Part shown: in pieces, positions 10,569 through 21,741 of the stretch
Numbering within the stretch: position 1 is the stretch's first letter
Layout of the letters: each line of letters starts with the position of its first letter
Assembly: GCA_043228905.1 (NCBI GenBank)
Contig: JBHGNT010000011.1
Span: 1,426,001-1,490,000 of the forward strand
Origin: Azolla caroliniana
Lineage: Eukaryota; Polypodiophyta
Direction of reading: 5' to 3'
Length of the DNA: 64,000 nucleotides
The notes under the pieces: model-generated
Told to the model about the DNA's origin: nothing
What the model saw: only the letters and a program-made list of their open reading frames with translations
Database searches by the model: none
Position numbers and translations under genes: made by a program

Positions 10569-10842
10569 TGTCGTGATGATTTTCGGCTACGGTGTGAAAC
10601 CGAGTGAGACGAATAAACCAAGGATGTGCAACATTGCACATACACTTAGAAAATAAGCCTCCTAAGGCCTAGTGGAACTTGAGTTCATACAGAGGGGTGC
10701 AAGCAAGGTTTAAACCTTACACCTCTAAGATACAAGATAATTTCCTTACCACTAGGACAACTATCATATAGTGTAGATTTTATGTATTTCCTTTTCATAT
10801 ACAAATTATAGACCAAACAACCATAGAAAACCATGTTCACAA
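10569..10842 (+). repeat. Element B2 3' LTR, truncated
   Basis: This matches 7691 to about 7965, including the antisense tRNA-like segment, then stops. A polypurine-like GGTTTGGTGGGGGTGTA directly precedes it. The break at about 10842 marks a deletion junction with the element A gag. Confidence 0.88.
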
Positions 10843-11659
10843 CCTTCTTCAAAGTGCATTGATAGCGAAGAACTATTTCAACGGCCTCTTCGAAGGATTT
10901 TGGATCCTTATCGTGCACTATCTAGTGATAGTCCGAATTGGGGATGCCATTGACAAAACAAGCTATTAACCAATTGTCCCCTTCTAGACCTGACTTTTGG
11001 ATTTGGGTTCTAGCATGGTGGACATAATCTTCTAGTGAGAAAAATTTCCGACTAGAGAGGTTCATTAAAGCTTGTGCTACCTCAGTTCGAGAGGGAGTTG
11101 GCAGAAATTGGCCCTTGAAAACTGTGACAAAATCTATCCAGGTATCGGGGAATTTCCCCAAAGTACGGAGCCCATGCCACCAGGCGGCGGCCTTACCCCC
11201 TAGTTCTCGGCCGACATATGCAATCTTCTTACTATCTGGCGTGGGATAGAGCTCAAAATGAGACTCCCATCGGCCCAGCCACGTGCAGATTGCCTCTTCG
11301 GTTCTTTCCTTTTTGTCTCCCGTAAATGGCTTCACGACAAATGGTGGTTCACCCTATCGCTCATCAGGTCTATTAGTCTCACGTTGTAGACTAATGACAC
11401 GTGCCTCGAGAGCACTTTAAGATTGCCGAAGTTCGGTCATCTGTTGAGCGGTGAAACAAAGGTATTGGGTTATTTGCGAAAAATACATCTCAATGGACAT
11501 TTGTCCAGGAGGATTCCCTTGAGTTCCTTCCGCTTGAGCGGAGGACATCGGGTTGTTATTTTGAGCCATTAAATGATTATTTCTGGAAAAGAAATAGGAT
11601 AAGGTCTGAGAGATAGTCATAACATCATGTCGTGATGTAAACCTATCATGGGCGAGCAT
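10843..11659 (-). pseudogene. Element A Gag (capsid region), truncated
   Basis: The - strand frames 11659-11417 and 11335-10922, then up to 10843, form a typical plant gypsy Gag. A polar N-terminal region with MAQNNNPMSS is followed by the retrotrans_gag core (WLGRWESHFELY, AAWWHGL, WIDFVTVFKGQF, LEDYVHHARTQIQ). Stops at about 11416 and 10919 break it. The zinc knuckle and everything to mid-RT are missing because the B1/B2 junction intervenes. Confidence 0.83.
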
Positions 11660-13251
11660 TAATCGATATCATTATCTCAAGTCAATACCCCTCTAGACGT
11701 ATGAGATGAGGTTCAAGATCAGGTTACTATGGTAACACAAAGGTGTTTTAAAAACCATGGGGGTGACAAATAAATGTCTTTCCCTGATCTCTATATTGAT
11801 TTTTTCATGGTGGCTCCCCGAGGCTCAACCATGTATGTCCGCGTCATGAATAGTTTATACACGAAAAAAATGTTAACAATAAACTATGTTTCGGTGCCCA
11901 CATATGTGGTTTCGGCTCTTTAAGTCCTATTACGAGGACCCCGAAGTGCACTTAGACCTCAAGTCTAAACATGTGTTATACTCATATGTATCAACGATGT
12001 TGTATGGTCTTGGTCATATTTGCACTCGAGACTTCGAGAACAAATGCATTAAACACTTGAACCAACCAAGTAGGTTGCTCTTCTTGAATGTTTAATGTTT
12101 CATGCGTATAAGAGATATGCGAGGCATTTGCTCATATATGTTTTTTTAAAAGAAACATATATGTCAAGAGTCCTTATTTCGCCCTCATTTACTACAACTA
12201 TGTTGGTATGTTACCTAACCTCAAGTCTCGTAATTACGATGGCATACGCCAAAGTGCAACCTTATGGCCAAGCCAAATGAGCCCTCTTTTCGTAGTAGGC
12301 CCACGTGGCCCATCACATGGTCACGTCAATACGAATGCCTCTCGTAAGAATGATCTCATGGTGGCATCGTATCCATGTAATGAGGGAGGGATGTTGGATA
12401 CGTGTGTCATAAGAGCGACCTCACATGAAGTGGGTCAAGCCCTACGTACTCAAAATCATTATGGCTATAGCGTTTCTTTGCGTAACGAAATATCAAAGTC
12501 ACCAACGGGGATTTCAACAATAAAAAAATTGTTGAAAAAAGGGATGGTGACAACACGATTCGCACAAAAATGTGAGGACGGCCACCAAGAACCTTTCCCC
12601 AAAAAGGAAAACATTCGATTTAAAATCACGTAATAACTTATATACACATATGTATATTATCACATATATACGATCAACTACACATACACGTGACCACATA
12701 TGCCTATATTAAAGAAATCGTTATATTTAATAGCCCAAAATGACGTAATCGAGATACGTAGTCGAGGCATATACCTCCACGCACACGAGACATCCAAAAA
12801 TAAGGGTTAATCGTAATACGCAATTGAGGTATTGACCTCTTACGTATACGAGACCAAACGCATATCATTTACAACAAAATCGAGGTGTTGACCTCATATG
12901 CACATGTAACATATGTTCGTGGACGTAATACATAATTGAGGTATTAACCTCGTACGCATACGACACTCATCACATATTATTTATATGTCAAACAAGGTAT
13001 TGACCTCGTGCACATATGTAAACGTTTTAGATAACCAATTAAATACCACTACAACATCATTTGATTAATGAAAATAATCTACATATTAACCATACACATG
13101 ATTAGATGGGAGAAAAAAAAATAGACAAAAAATAACAAGAAAGATTACCAAAGTTCCTTGTTGATCCTTGTCTGCATGAAGGCCAACCGCACAACGATCG
13201 ATCGCCATCTATCGAGAAGATAAGACCAACAAAAGAAACATTAGTACATAG
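11660..13251 (-). other. Element A 5' leader, no convincing gene
   Basis: About 1.6 kb of AT-rich sequence lies between gag and the PBS. Short ORFs on both strands lack any recognisable protein; the longest is 141 residues at 12208-12633 on the + strand. The part nearest the PBS contains the periodic repeats listed at 12764-13007. Confidence 0.7.
12764..13007 (-). repeat. Five 56-bp-spaced repeats with a GAGGTATTGACCTC core
   Basis: Imperfect palindromic cores (GAGGT...ACCTC) begin near 12764, 12826, 12882, 12938 and 12994. The last four are exactly 56 bp apart. Each is flanked by similar ACGTA/ATACGA words. The TTGACC in most copies matches a plant W-box core. Confidence 0.75.
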
Positions 13252-13263
13252 GCTCTGATACCA
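13252..13263 (-). other. Primer-binding site of element A (initiator Met tRNA)
   Basis: TGGTATCAGAGC on the - strand lies 2 bases after the 5' LTR. This is the classical plant PBS, complementary to initiator methionine tRNA. Confidence 0.93.
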
Positions 13264-13265
13264 AA

Positions 13266-13725
13266 TATTAGAGACATGTACTAAAGTAAGCATTAGATAA
13301 GGATAGATCTAGGTAGATAGATAGAAAGAACGGAGAGAGAGAAAGAAGGGTGCCGATCCACCCAACAACCCCCCAACGAAGGGATCGAGACGGACTCGAG
13401 CCTCGATTGGCGTCCCATACCACCGCAGTGGCGTCGAGTCGTACCTGGTGCTGGCGCGCTCGCTACAAGAGTTGACCCACCACAAGACAGAGTCTCGACG
13501 TAGTCAACCAGATGATGAAATGAGGGTAGCTAGGCCTCTATTTATAGCGAGACCCAAGGCCCCCAACTATGTTCACACTTGGCCTAATGGGTTGTCTCAA
13601 TCCCGAGGATTTAAAAGTAATCCTCCCCTTCTTTACACTCTCGTTTAACCCTCACACTTATCCACGTGTATAGAATACTACGGTAAATTCTCACCGCGGG
13701 ATACGATATGGTCATGCCCTTAACA
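13266..13725 (-). repeat. Element A 5' LTR
   Basis: This 460-bp LTR matches 1816-2271 with small differences. It starts TGTTAAGG on the - strand, followed on the window by the target duplicate CTAAA (13726-13730). The TATA-like element is near 13538-13545. Confidence 0.93.
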
Positions 13726-13730
13726 CTAAA

Positions 13731-14460
13731 CCCGACAAAGAGTGTTTTTGGAGTAACGAGCGGGACGCTACTTGGTCACATCGTGAGTAGGGAAGGAATT
13801 GCAGTCAACCTGTATAAAGTAAAGGCCATCTTGGAATCTTTGGCTCGGCAAATGCCAAAGCATTAAGTCAGTTTTTAGGGCACATCCGGATGCTCTGGTA
13901 TCTGGCCGACTTCGCCACCCCATTACATGCGGCCGTACACCGAATTCCATTCCAAGATGGAGCAAGAAGATAAGGCATACCACGCGTTGAAGGTGATGTT
14001 GTCGCAGGCTCCGGTTGTGCAACCTCCGGATTGGACCAGGGATTTTCATGTGTTTGTGGACGCGTCCGATGTAGCAATCGGTATCGTTCTCATGCAGCTC
14101 ACTGAACCTAGGTGGTATCGGCCGGTGTACTATGCCAACTGGAAACTCTCGAAGACCGAACAAAACTACTCTATAATGGAGAGAGAAGCCCTGGGGATGA
14201 TCTATAGTGTAACAAAGTACCGCCATTACCTCCTAGGAAGAAAATTTTCATTCCATGTGGATCATTTGGCGCTGCTCTACTTGGTCTCGAAAGCATCCTT
14301 AACCGAGAAACTAGCACGGCGGACATTGTTACTATAGGAGTTTGAATTTGAGATATACCACCAGTCGGGAGTACAATATGCGGTAGCCGACTATTTGAGC
14401 CAGTTAGAGACCGCTAAAGCAAGAGACGGAGTATAGGACAAGTTTCCGGATGTGCAACTA
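13731..14460 (+). pseudogene. Host element RT tail and RNase H
   Basis: The frame resumes after element A with the end of RT (GVTSGTLLGHIVSREG, on broken frames). RNase H follows at 13927-14337, with FHVFVDASDVAIG carrying the catalytic Asp, then KTEQNYSIMEREALGM and HVDHLALLYL. A TAG at 14335 and another near 14437 interrupt it. It is the same family as element H (compare EFEFEIYH at 53480). Confidence 0.85.
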
Positions 14461-15304
14461 TTTAGGGTGACTGTGGAAAACAAAGTAGACAAAACGGTGG
14501 TTGGTGATGATAAATGGTTGTTGGTGACGATAAATGGCGCACTAACATGCAATAGTTCCTGAGCACCAGACTGCCTCCGAACGAATGGAAACGGTTGGCA
14601 GTCCAAAGCTATCATTTTTGTGTATTATAGGACACGTTGTACCACAAGGGAGCCAACGGAATATGGCGACGTGCAGTCTGAAGCGACGAAAAGGACCCAA
14701 TCCTACAGGAAGCCCATTGCGGAGTGGCGGGAGGCCACTATGTTGGGGACACTACAGTACGAAAAATTTGGAGAAGTGGATTATGGTGGCCGACAACCCT
14801 GAAAGACATGATCGGGTATGCAAAGGAATGTGATCTTTGTCAACGAATGGGCCAACCCACAGAATGAGCACGAATGCCGCACCAACCGGTCTTTCCATTG
14901 GATCCTTTTCAGAAATGGGGTTTGGATTTTGTAGGACCATTCAAGCCGCCCGCAATACGAACCGGAAATTGGTATATTATTGTCATGACTGATTATTGTA
15001 CGAAGTGGGTAGAGGCCAAAGCTCTGCGAGACAACACCGCAACAGCAACAAGAAAATTTCTATATGAATACATTTGGTGCAGATACGGTTGCCCGATCGA
15101 GCTTATCAGTGATCAAGGTGGTCATTTCCTCGGCCAGGTAATGGAAAGCTTGAGAACGTTCTACGCGGTTGTGCATAAATGGAGAACGCCATACTATCCA
15201 CAGGCCAACGGGCTGGCACAATCCACCAATAAGACACGACAGAATATTCTCCGGAAGATCATCAATGAAAACCGGACCGACTGGGACACAAAGTTACAAA
15301 GCGT
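14461..15304 (+). pseudogene. Host element integrase, catalytic Glu lost
   Basis: The HHCC finger region (14540-14870) is broken across frames, with CDLCQRMGQPT near 14828. The core at 14874-15304 has [11 protein letters not shown] and LISDQGGHF with both Asp residues. The third catalytic residue is changed: NGLAQSTNK, where element H has NGLAESTNK. The frame stops at the element C insertion (GCGT target 15301-15304) and resumes at 44019. Confidence 0.87.
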
Positions 15305-15935
15305 TGTCGTGAAGATTTCCGACTATAGAGTGAAACCGGGGTGGAATAGGGAAAGTCAGTGGTGCGCAACATGAGCACATGTACAGTAGGGAACGATGTA
15401 TAGAATAAGGGGGAGTATTGATCCCACATTGTAACGTTCCTCCGTCCTTGGGCTATAAAAGGAAGGGAGAGGTCTCTTGTAGAGGGTTGCCCATTTTGTG
15501 TCATAGGGGTATACCATTTTTTTTTGAGTCTTTCTTTTATTGGGAGTTTCTGGGGTTAGTTACTTCTTTTTCTTCTTCTCCTTCTTGAGAAGTTGGGTGC
15601 GGTAGCCATGGCAGCGAAGCTCTGTTAGGGTTAGCTTCTTTTCTTCTGAGCGTAGCCCGGCTAGAAGCCGAGGTTGTATCTTTCCCCTTGTAATATATAC
15701 ATACGTATTTCTTGTGCATATTGGTGTCTCTGGTGGTGTCGGGTGCATAGCCCTCCTTTGTTTCTTGTACATAAGAATCAGTGTCACGCACGTTCTCCTT
15801 CTCTCTCTCTCTCTCTCTCGTGTTCGGTTGCCTCCGGGACGTGTCCGGAGACGGTCTTCCCGGCATCCCATTCTCCTTCGTCCGAGACCCCCGTGGTCCC
15901 GCCCCTTCTACACGCACACGCATAATAACACGACA
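15305..15935 (+). repeat. Element C 5' LTR
   Basis: This 631-bp LTR runs from TGTCGTGAAG to ACACGACA. TATA (GGCTATAAAA) is at 15451-15460. A CT microsatellite lies near 15800-15820. A degenerate PBS (TTGGGGAACCCGACGTGA) follows directly. Confidence 0.9.
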
Positions 15936-15972
15936 TATTGGGGAACCCGACGTGAAAGGACGGCAAGGGAGA

Positions 15973-16960
15973 ATGGAGTTGGAAGAAGACGACTTCGCGC
16001 AACTTTTTGTCGAAGCGGTGAGGGAGTTTGGACGAGCAACAACAAGAAGAGAGACGGTGCAGCAAGCTGTTGAGCGAGTGGTCAAAAGAGTCAGCAGTTT
16101 CAATGGGGACAAGGTCCCATTCTATTTGCAAGCCTACAATGTGCAAATGCAGGAGCAAGACGTAGAAAAGGCGTTGAGGCTGGAGTTCTTCTGTCAGATC
16201 GTCGTCATCTGTATGCACGTGGAAATGAAGGAGCTCCGAGAAGCTCATAGTTCGTGGGAGGCCTTCGAAGAGGTGCTCCTGCAGGCATATGGAGGACGTC
16301 GCAAGAGTCGTGGACGACGCGGCTTCGACCAGTGGGTTGCATCGGCGAAGACCCACCGGGGCGCAACGAAGGCGTTCCGAGAGTTCGAGCGATGCCCTGC
16401 TCGGCTCCCGAAGCGGGAACAAGGTTTGGTGGGGGCGGACAAAGTCCTGTTGTTTGTTAAGTCGATCGACCGAGTAAAACGGGAGGCCATTGGGATTGAG
16501 CTCGAAGACGAGGACGGAGTGAATGGCCTTACGGAGGACTAGTCGAAGATCGGAAGGGTATGCCAACGGCTAGATGATGAGCGAGCCGAGAAGGCTAGGA
16601 GGAAGGTGCGCGACGGCGTGCCATCATAGCGGGAAGAGGCCAAACGACACAGAGAGTCAGCAAGGCTCGGCTTCAGGGCCAGGATTGCGGAGGCGTACGC
16701 AGCTCTCGAGGCAATGCTCGAGGAAGAGGAAAGATTGAGGCCGCAAACCGACGCCGAGGAGACGGACTTGCCCCACGAGATGGTAGAAGATCACTACCAC
16801 GGTACCATGGGAGAGGGTGCGGAACAAAACGCCTCTCGGCTTCCTGAGATAGAACGACCAAGGACAAGGCCATGCAACCGATCGTAAAATCGGAACGTTG
16901 GGACCGACGACTTCGGGCACCTCAACTCGAAACTCCGGACAGTGGAGTAGCAAGCCCAAG
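15973..16960 (+). pseudogene. Element C Gag, one stop in a long frame
   Basis: The ATG at 15973 opens a Gag of about 190 residues to a TAG at 16540, with VQQAVERVVKRVSSFNG, KALRLEFFCQIV, MKELREAHSSWEAFEEVLLQAYGG, FDQWVASAKTHRGATKAF and VGADKVLLFVKSIDR. The reading resumes past the stop with KIGRVCQRLDDERAEKA and an Arg/Glu-rich helical stretch with LEAMLEEEERLRP near 16710. This is the best-preserved Gag of the B/C group and is clearly related to the D/E Gag (FGRATT...VLLFVKS). Confidence 0.75.
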
Positions 16961-19340
16961 CGGGGCTTGCGCGATAGGTAAGAAGACAGCCACTGACCAC
17001 GAGGAGCCGGTGGCTATGGTCAAGGGCGTAAATAGGACAGGCGATTTTGCGCGTCTTCCTACACTTGCTCCCAAGACGATGGCAGTCAGGCCTAACTGCC
17101 CATGTAAGTCCCAAGAGGAGGAAGGCGGCGGCGTGAGACTGAGAATCGCCGGCAAGACGATAGAGGGAAGGAACGGACAAGAGCCCTCGGAACCGATTCC
17201 AGAGAACTCGGCATTCTGACCCTTATGCCCACGTGAGACCGAGGAGATGGATGACGATATCGAGGAGTCCTGGCACGATGCCAGCAAAGATGGATGGGAA
17301 ATGGCCCGCAGGGAGGTCGATGGAGGAACCAGGACATGACCCAAACAGGGACCGAACTGCGTGGCATTCCGATTCGGGTGGAGCGTGATCCAATCGTGGA
17401 TTGCTCGACCAGTACCAGGTTCGGCATGACGGTGCCGACACGGAAGAGGGTGCGGGACGAGCCGCCCTCTTTTACATGGGGAGAAAGACTGATCGGGCAA
17501 AGGTTGGGAACCAAAAAGGGAGGTGATCAAGGATTCTGAACGAGTCCGGCAGGATCGGCATCGGAGCCGAAACTCCGGACATTGGAGAATCAAGCCCAGG
17601 CAGGCTTGGTTGATTACAGAGCGGATGCTATGCACCAACACCACAAAAAGGATCGGTGGCCTAGGATGAGTCGCCGAAAGATGTTGCGAAATCGGTTACC
17701 CCACATCTTAACCGGAGACTTCGGCAATTCAAGCCGACACGGCAATGTAAGAACAAAAGAGAAGGGAGATAGTGGGGAAGCGCAAGAAAGGGGATCGTCG
17801 GCGCCGGGAAGGAATGAAAGAGGCGGTTGATTGAAGTATGGGTCCTCCACACTCATTCCCGAGACTTAGGCGGTTGCGTCCGAGAACCAACGGAAGACCT
17901 AAGAGACGGAAAGTGGCAGCGAGGACGCGAAGGTCACAACAAATACAACCAAGCCGGATAAGGAGAATGAAGACCGGTCCTATGGGTCACCTCACACCAA
18001 GCTAGAGACTTCGGCGGTCGGCATCGGATCCGACGTAAGACCAAGATACTAACGGTGGCGGCAGGAGAACGGGACACGGCAATGCGAAGTGATGGTCGGA
18101 CCCGCACGAGAACCGGGCGGAGCAGACTTCCGGATAACCGATCCGGGAGGGAGGAGAGGGCAGGCCTAGAAGAGGTCGATAACCGGTACATTGGTACTGC
18201 GGGAGAGGGTGTGGAGCGAGCCACCCTCTTGACACGCGGAAAGGAAGACCTAGGTTAGGTTCGGAAAGATGTGATCCTCACACGAATCCGAAGACACGTG
18301 CAATGCAAGCTGACGTGGCAACGTGAGACCGAGTGAGAAGGATGGTGGCGGTAGGAGAACGGGATCGAGCAAAAGGGACGGCAAATGACCACTAACCGAA
18401 TACAGGCCGGAAGACAACCCGGAAGGCGAGAGAAGAGAAAGGAAGACCGGTCCTATGGGATCCTCACACCAATCCGGAGGCACCGGCAGTTCAAGCCGAC
18501 GTGGCAACGTGAGCCTGAGTGCGAAGGATGGTGGCAGTAGGAAACGGGAACCGGCTTCGGCGGAAGTGCGGGTGGACGGTCCTATGGGATCCTCACACCA
18601 ATCCGGAGGCACCGGCAGTTCAACCCGACGTGGCAATGTGAGCCCAAGTTCGAAGGATGGTGGTGGCAGGAAACAGGAACCGGCGACGTAGGAAGAGTAG
18701 ACCAGTAGCCGGCAAGGCCGGAGTTGACGGGGCTGAACCCTTACCAGTCGATTACGATTTCGGGAGGAAGCCGGTGACCAGTAAGCATGGAGCGGAGCAA
18801 AAGACATGTGTGTGGCCATCAAGGTCCAAAGCAAAGCACGAGTACGGGATGGTGTTAGGCACAGGCGGTGCCGAACAAGGAAGCCGGAAGACGCCACACG
18901 ACACAACGACCATAGAAGGAACAAGGAGCGCGTATTGGGGTCACCTGAGGACCTAAGAACGAACGTGCATTCGGGGAATGATAACGGCCCACGGGAAGAG
19001 CCTATGGAAGGCACGCGCGGAGCAGAGAGAGTCGGCACGCCGAGGTGTTCCGGACGTGGAGACGATCAAGCCAACCGGAGAACATACGCAGCGGACAAAG
19101 TCGGGGTGACTGAGTCGGCAACGACGTTCGAGAGGTTTGATCGGGAAGGAAGGCACGAACGTTAGATATGGCGGATCAGATGGAGCCAGCCGGTCAGAAC
19201 CGGTAAGGAGCCAACAAGACGGATCAACACCATCAAGGGACCGGCAAGACGGTCGGGTGCCGGGAAGGCGAAGAGCCCGGTTGATCACCATCCCCGAAAT
19301 CTCTCACCCTTTTCCTTTCTTGGCATGTACCGGTGGACGT
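16961..19340 (+). repeat. Element C spacer with degenerate tandem repeats
   Basis: There is no pol here. The sequence is built of diverged copies of the spacer repeat seen in B1 and B2 (TPxLExxAV-like reading). It includes two clear units 129 bp apart starting near 18449 and 18578 (GGTCCTATGGGATCCTCACA). Frames are broken throughout. The last 80 bp (GGTTGATCACCATCCCCG...) match the end of the B2 internal region at 10488, which places this end next to a 3' LTR. E is inserted at that point. Confidence 0.7.
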
Positions 19341-20024
19341 TTTCATGAAGAAAACCATCCCCAGGCGCAAACCGTGTATAGCGTTCGTGAACCGGCCCTT
19401 ACACGTGGGCACGCCCCTTGTTGTATAGTAGATAGGTAGGCACAAAAGTCGAATCCTAGGTAGCAATATTCTATAGGGAGAATCGAGGAGTATCTCTCTC
19501 CGAAAGGACAAAGAATTAACGTGATGTAAACGGGTCAACGGCCTCCCTCCTTGAGCTATAAAAGAGAGGGAGATGGGGAGAGCAGGGGGGGGCGCTTGAG
19601 AGGACGAAGTGCTGTCGGACTGGGACTGAGCTCTTCTTCTCTATCATTCTCCATAGCTTTCTTTTGCGCAAGTTCTCGAGAGGCTGATTCTGCTCCGTGG
19701 AACGCCCGTGTGCTTCTGGCAGAATCTCCATCTTGCTCCCCTGTGTGCGTGGGTGATCAGGTGTCGACATCCATCTTGCCGACCTGATCGGCTGTAACCG
19801 TTCGAGTCGTCTACATACATATATTTATATACATACACTAGTGTTCTTATACTCTATCTCCTACTCAACTCGTATCTCCTGTGTTGTTGGGCCGCGTTCC
19901 CGTGCGCTTCTTTCTCTATACGTGTGTGAGCGTGTCTCTCTCTCTCTCTTTTCTCACCTATTCCTCGGTCCAAGACCCCGGTGGTCCCGCCTTGTTCTCC
20001 ACGCACGCGCGTAACAACGCGACA
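19341..20024 (+). repeat. Element E 5' LTR
   Basis: This 684-bp LTR has a start degraded to TTTCATGAAG and ends CGCGACA. TATA (GAGCTATAAAAG) is near 19553-19564. A CT run lies near 19937-19948. The PBS TGGTGAACCCGACGTGAA follows at 20029-20046. Confidence 0.9.
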
Positions 20025-20028
20025 TCTT

Positions 20029-20046
20029 TGGTGAACCCGACGTGAA
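20029..20046 (+). other. Putative primer-binding site of E
   Basis: This is the lineage PBS motif, 4 bases after the LTR. See the B1 entry for the evidence and the unknown tRNA. Confidence 0.75.
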
Positions 20047-20094
20047 CAGGCAGCAGAGGAGTAAAAGATTAGGGGGTCGGACCTCGTAGAAGCC

Positions 20095-21741
20095 ATGGCT
20101 TCGGCTGTGGACCGTATAGTGAGTGCGCGCGAAGGCACCGGCGCCCTTAATAGGGCTATCGAGGCGGTTGTCGGTACGATCGGCCGGTTTAGTGGGAAGG
20201 ATGCCATGAGCTACTTGGCGTCCTACCGGGCTGAGATGGTAATGAGGGACATTCCGAAAGAGAGGCGTCTAGCCGGATTCCCTCGAGTGGCGATGTCGGG
20301 CATCCATACGGAGGTGCTCGAGGTACGGGCCGAGAGCCGGACCTGGGAGGAGTTCGAAGGTCGGCTCCTCGAAAAATACGGTCTTGAAGATGTGCTTCGA
20401 CTTTCGAAGCGGGACTTCATGGAGTGGATGGAGACCCCCGACAAAGGAAGGAACGTGTCGGTGCTCCTCCAGGAATTTGAGGAACGCTTCGCGCGCCTCT
20501 CGGTGCTTGACCGAACCATTCTGGAAACAAGTCGTGTCCTATTGTTTGTTAAGTCAGTTGAAGAGCGGGATCGGGAGCAAGTAGGCCTCCTATTGGAGAC
20601 TGATGACGGGCTGATGGCCAACTGGGCCGCGGTGAAGAGGGTCTGTGGCCGTTTCGACAAACGGCGGGAATGGGTTGACAAAGGATCAACAGGGGCGGGC
20701 TCTGTCGCAGCAAGGAAGCTCGAGCCAACACCACCAATGTGAAGGGAAGAGACCCGAGATTGGCTCGAGACCGGATCGGCTTCGACCGGCATGGTCAAGG
20801 GCTCGTCTAGGGGAGCAGCTCTGGAGGAACTGACGTGGATGGTAAAGGATCTCCAGATCGACCAGGCACGGAGGGATGGTGGCGAACAGGCCCGTGACCG
20901 ACGACCTCTGGCTAGAAACAGGTGCATGTGGTGTGACGCGGTTGGCCACATCCGGAAGGACTGCGGGGACTTCGCCGAGGCGATGAGAAGCAACGTGATG
21001 TACGTGTGGAACGGTCGGGTGCACGCCAGCGAGACCCGAAGGGCCCTGGACCTGAACGTCAGGCGAGGAGGTATGAAAAGGCTGATGGAGGAGGCGGCGG
21101 CTTGTCACGCGGAGACCATCCACTACTCGGCGTCAGCTGGTATTCGGGTCGGAGGTGGCGAGGCCCCGAAGACGAAAAAAGGCGGGTTCTGGCCGACGAT
21201 GCTAGAAGGCCTCGCCGGCGCACGACTAAGGAAAGAAGAGGCGGACCGCGCGGAAAAACGGGTCCGGGAGGTAACCGGGTGGAGTGACCCGATGGAAGAA
21301 AAGACAGGCTTCGTCAAAGCCGCTTGTCAAAACTACGAGGCTCTCGTGGAGGACAAGCGGGTAGGAAAAACCGGAGGGGACGGGCCCTCGCAATGATATG
21401 AAACTCGATTCGGGCAAAGGCGGAATGAGGCCGGTGTAACCGACGCCCAGGATAATCCCAAGTAGGGCGGGTACCGACTGGGCACAGAGATCGAAAGATC
21501 CACGGACCTACGAAAGGTCCTGGAAGAACAAATCCTCGACAGCAAGGTGGAACTGTCGCTGAGGGAACTGCTCGGGATCGCCAAGAAGGAGTTCCACGAC
21601 TCCATCGTAGACTTGGTGAAGAGGAAGAGGCTGTCGATAGAGACAGAACCGGAGAAGCCGGTGGAGGTGCGGACGACGCACATAGAGGACATGGCGTTGG
21701 AAGACGAGTTGGTGGAGAGCCACTATTCGAGGCCGCACTAG
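20095..21741 (+). pseudogene. Element E Gag with CCHC-like knuckle
   Basis: The frame begins MASAVDRIVSAREG. It shows a capsid-like region (FSGKDAMSYLASY, TWEEFEGRLLEKYG, VLLFVKSVEERDRE) and a zinc-knuckle-like CMWCDAVGHIRKDC (CxxCx4Hx4C) near 20930. A basic-acidic tail follows, ending DMALEDELVESHYSRPH before UAG at 21739-21741. Compared with copy D, the stops at 20740 (CGA to TGA), 21394 (CGA to TGA) and about 21463 are private to E. The terminal UAG is shared, as discussed in the findings. Confidence 0.82.

Larger units (their letters stand above)
7691..10842 (+). mobile_element. Element B2: non-autonomous LTR element, 3' LTR truncated
   Basis: The 5' LTR (7691-8337) is followed by a PBS motif (8343), gag remnants (8382-9000), a repeat-rich ORF (9146-10228), a polypurine tract (about 10552-10568, GGTGGGGGTG) and the first 274 bp of a 3' LTR (10569-10842). 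The 3' LTR stops abruptly and is joined directly to the antisense gag of element A. There is no pol. Confidence 0.82.
1816..13725 (-). mobile_element. Element A: chromodomain Ty3/gypsy LTR retrotransposon, interrupted
   Basis: It is bounded by two LTRs (1816-2271 and 13266-13725) that begin TGTTA and end TAATA on the - strand. The 5-bp duplication CTAAA flanks it at 1811-1815 and 13726-13730. The - strand order is 5' LTR, Met-tRNA PBS (13252-13263), long leader, gag (11659-10843), a gap filled by B1/B2, RT-RNase H (4799-3686), integrase with chromodomain (3530-2258), polypurine tract (next to 2272) and 3' LTR. The Gag zinc knuckle, protease and N-terminal RT are missing and were probably deleted together with the right parts of B1/B2. 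The LTRs differ at several sites and by 4 bp in length, so it is not young. Confidence 0.93.

Noticed and set aside
12208-12633. 141-residue + strand ORF in the element A leader
   Set aside because: Antisense to the element, no recognisable motif, AT-rich leader composition.
12764-13007. CRISPR array
   Set aside because: Plant nuclear context, degenerate units without distinct spacers; a simple tandem repeat.
1811-13730. A and the host gypsy element as one element with an inverted segment
   Set aside because: Clean LTRs, PBS, polypurine tract and the CTAAA duplicate show A is a separate later insertion.
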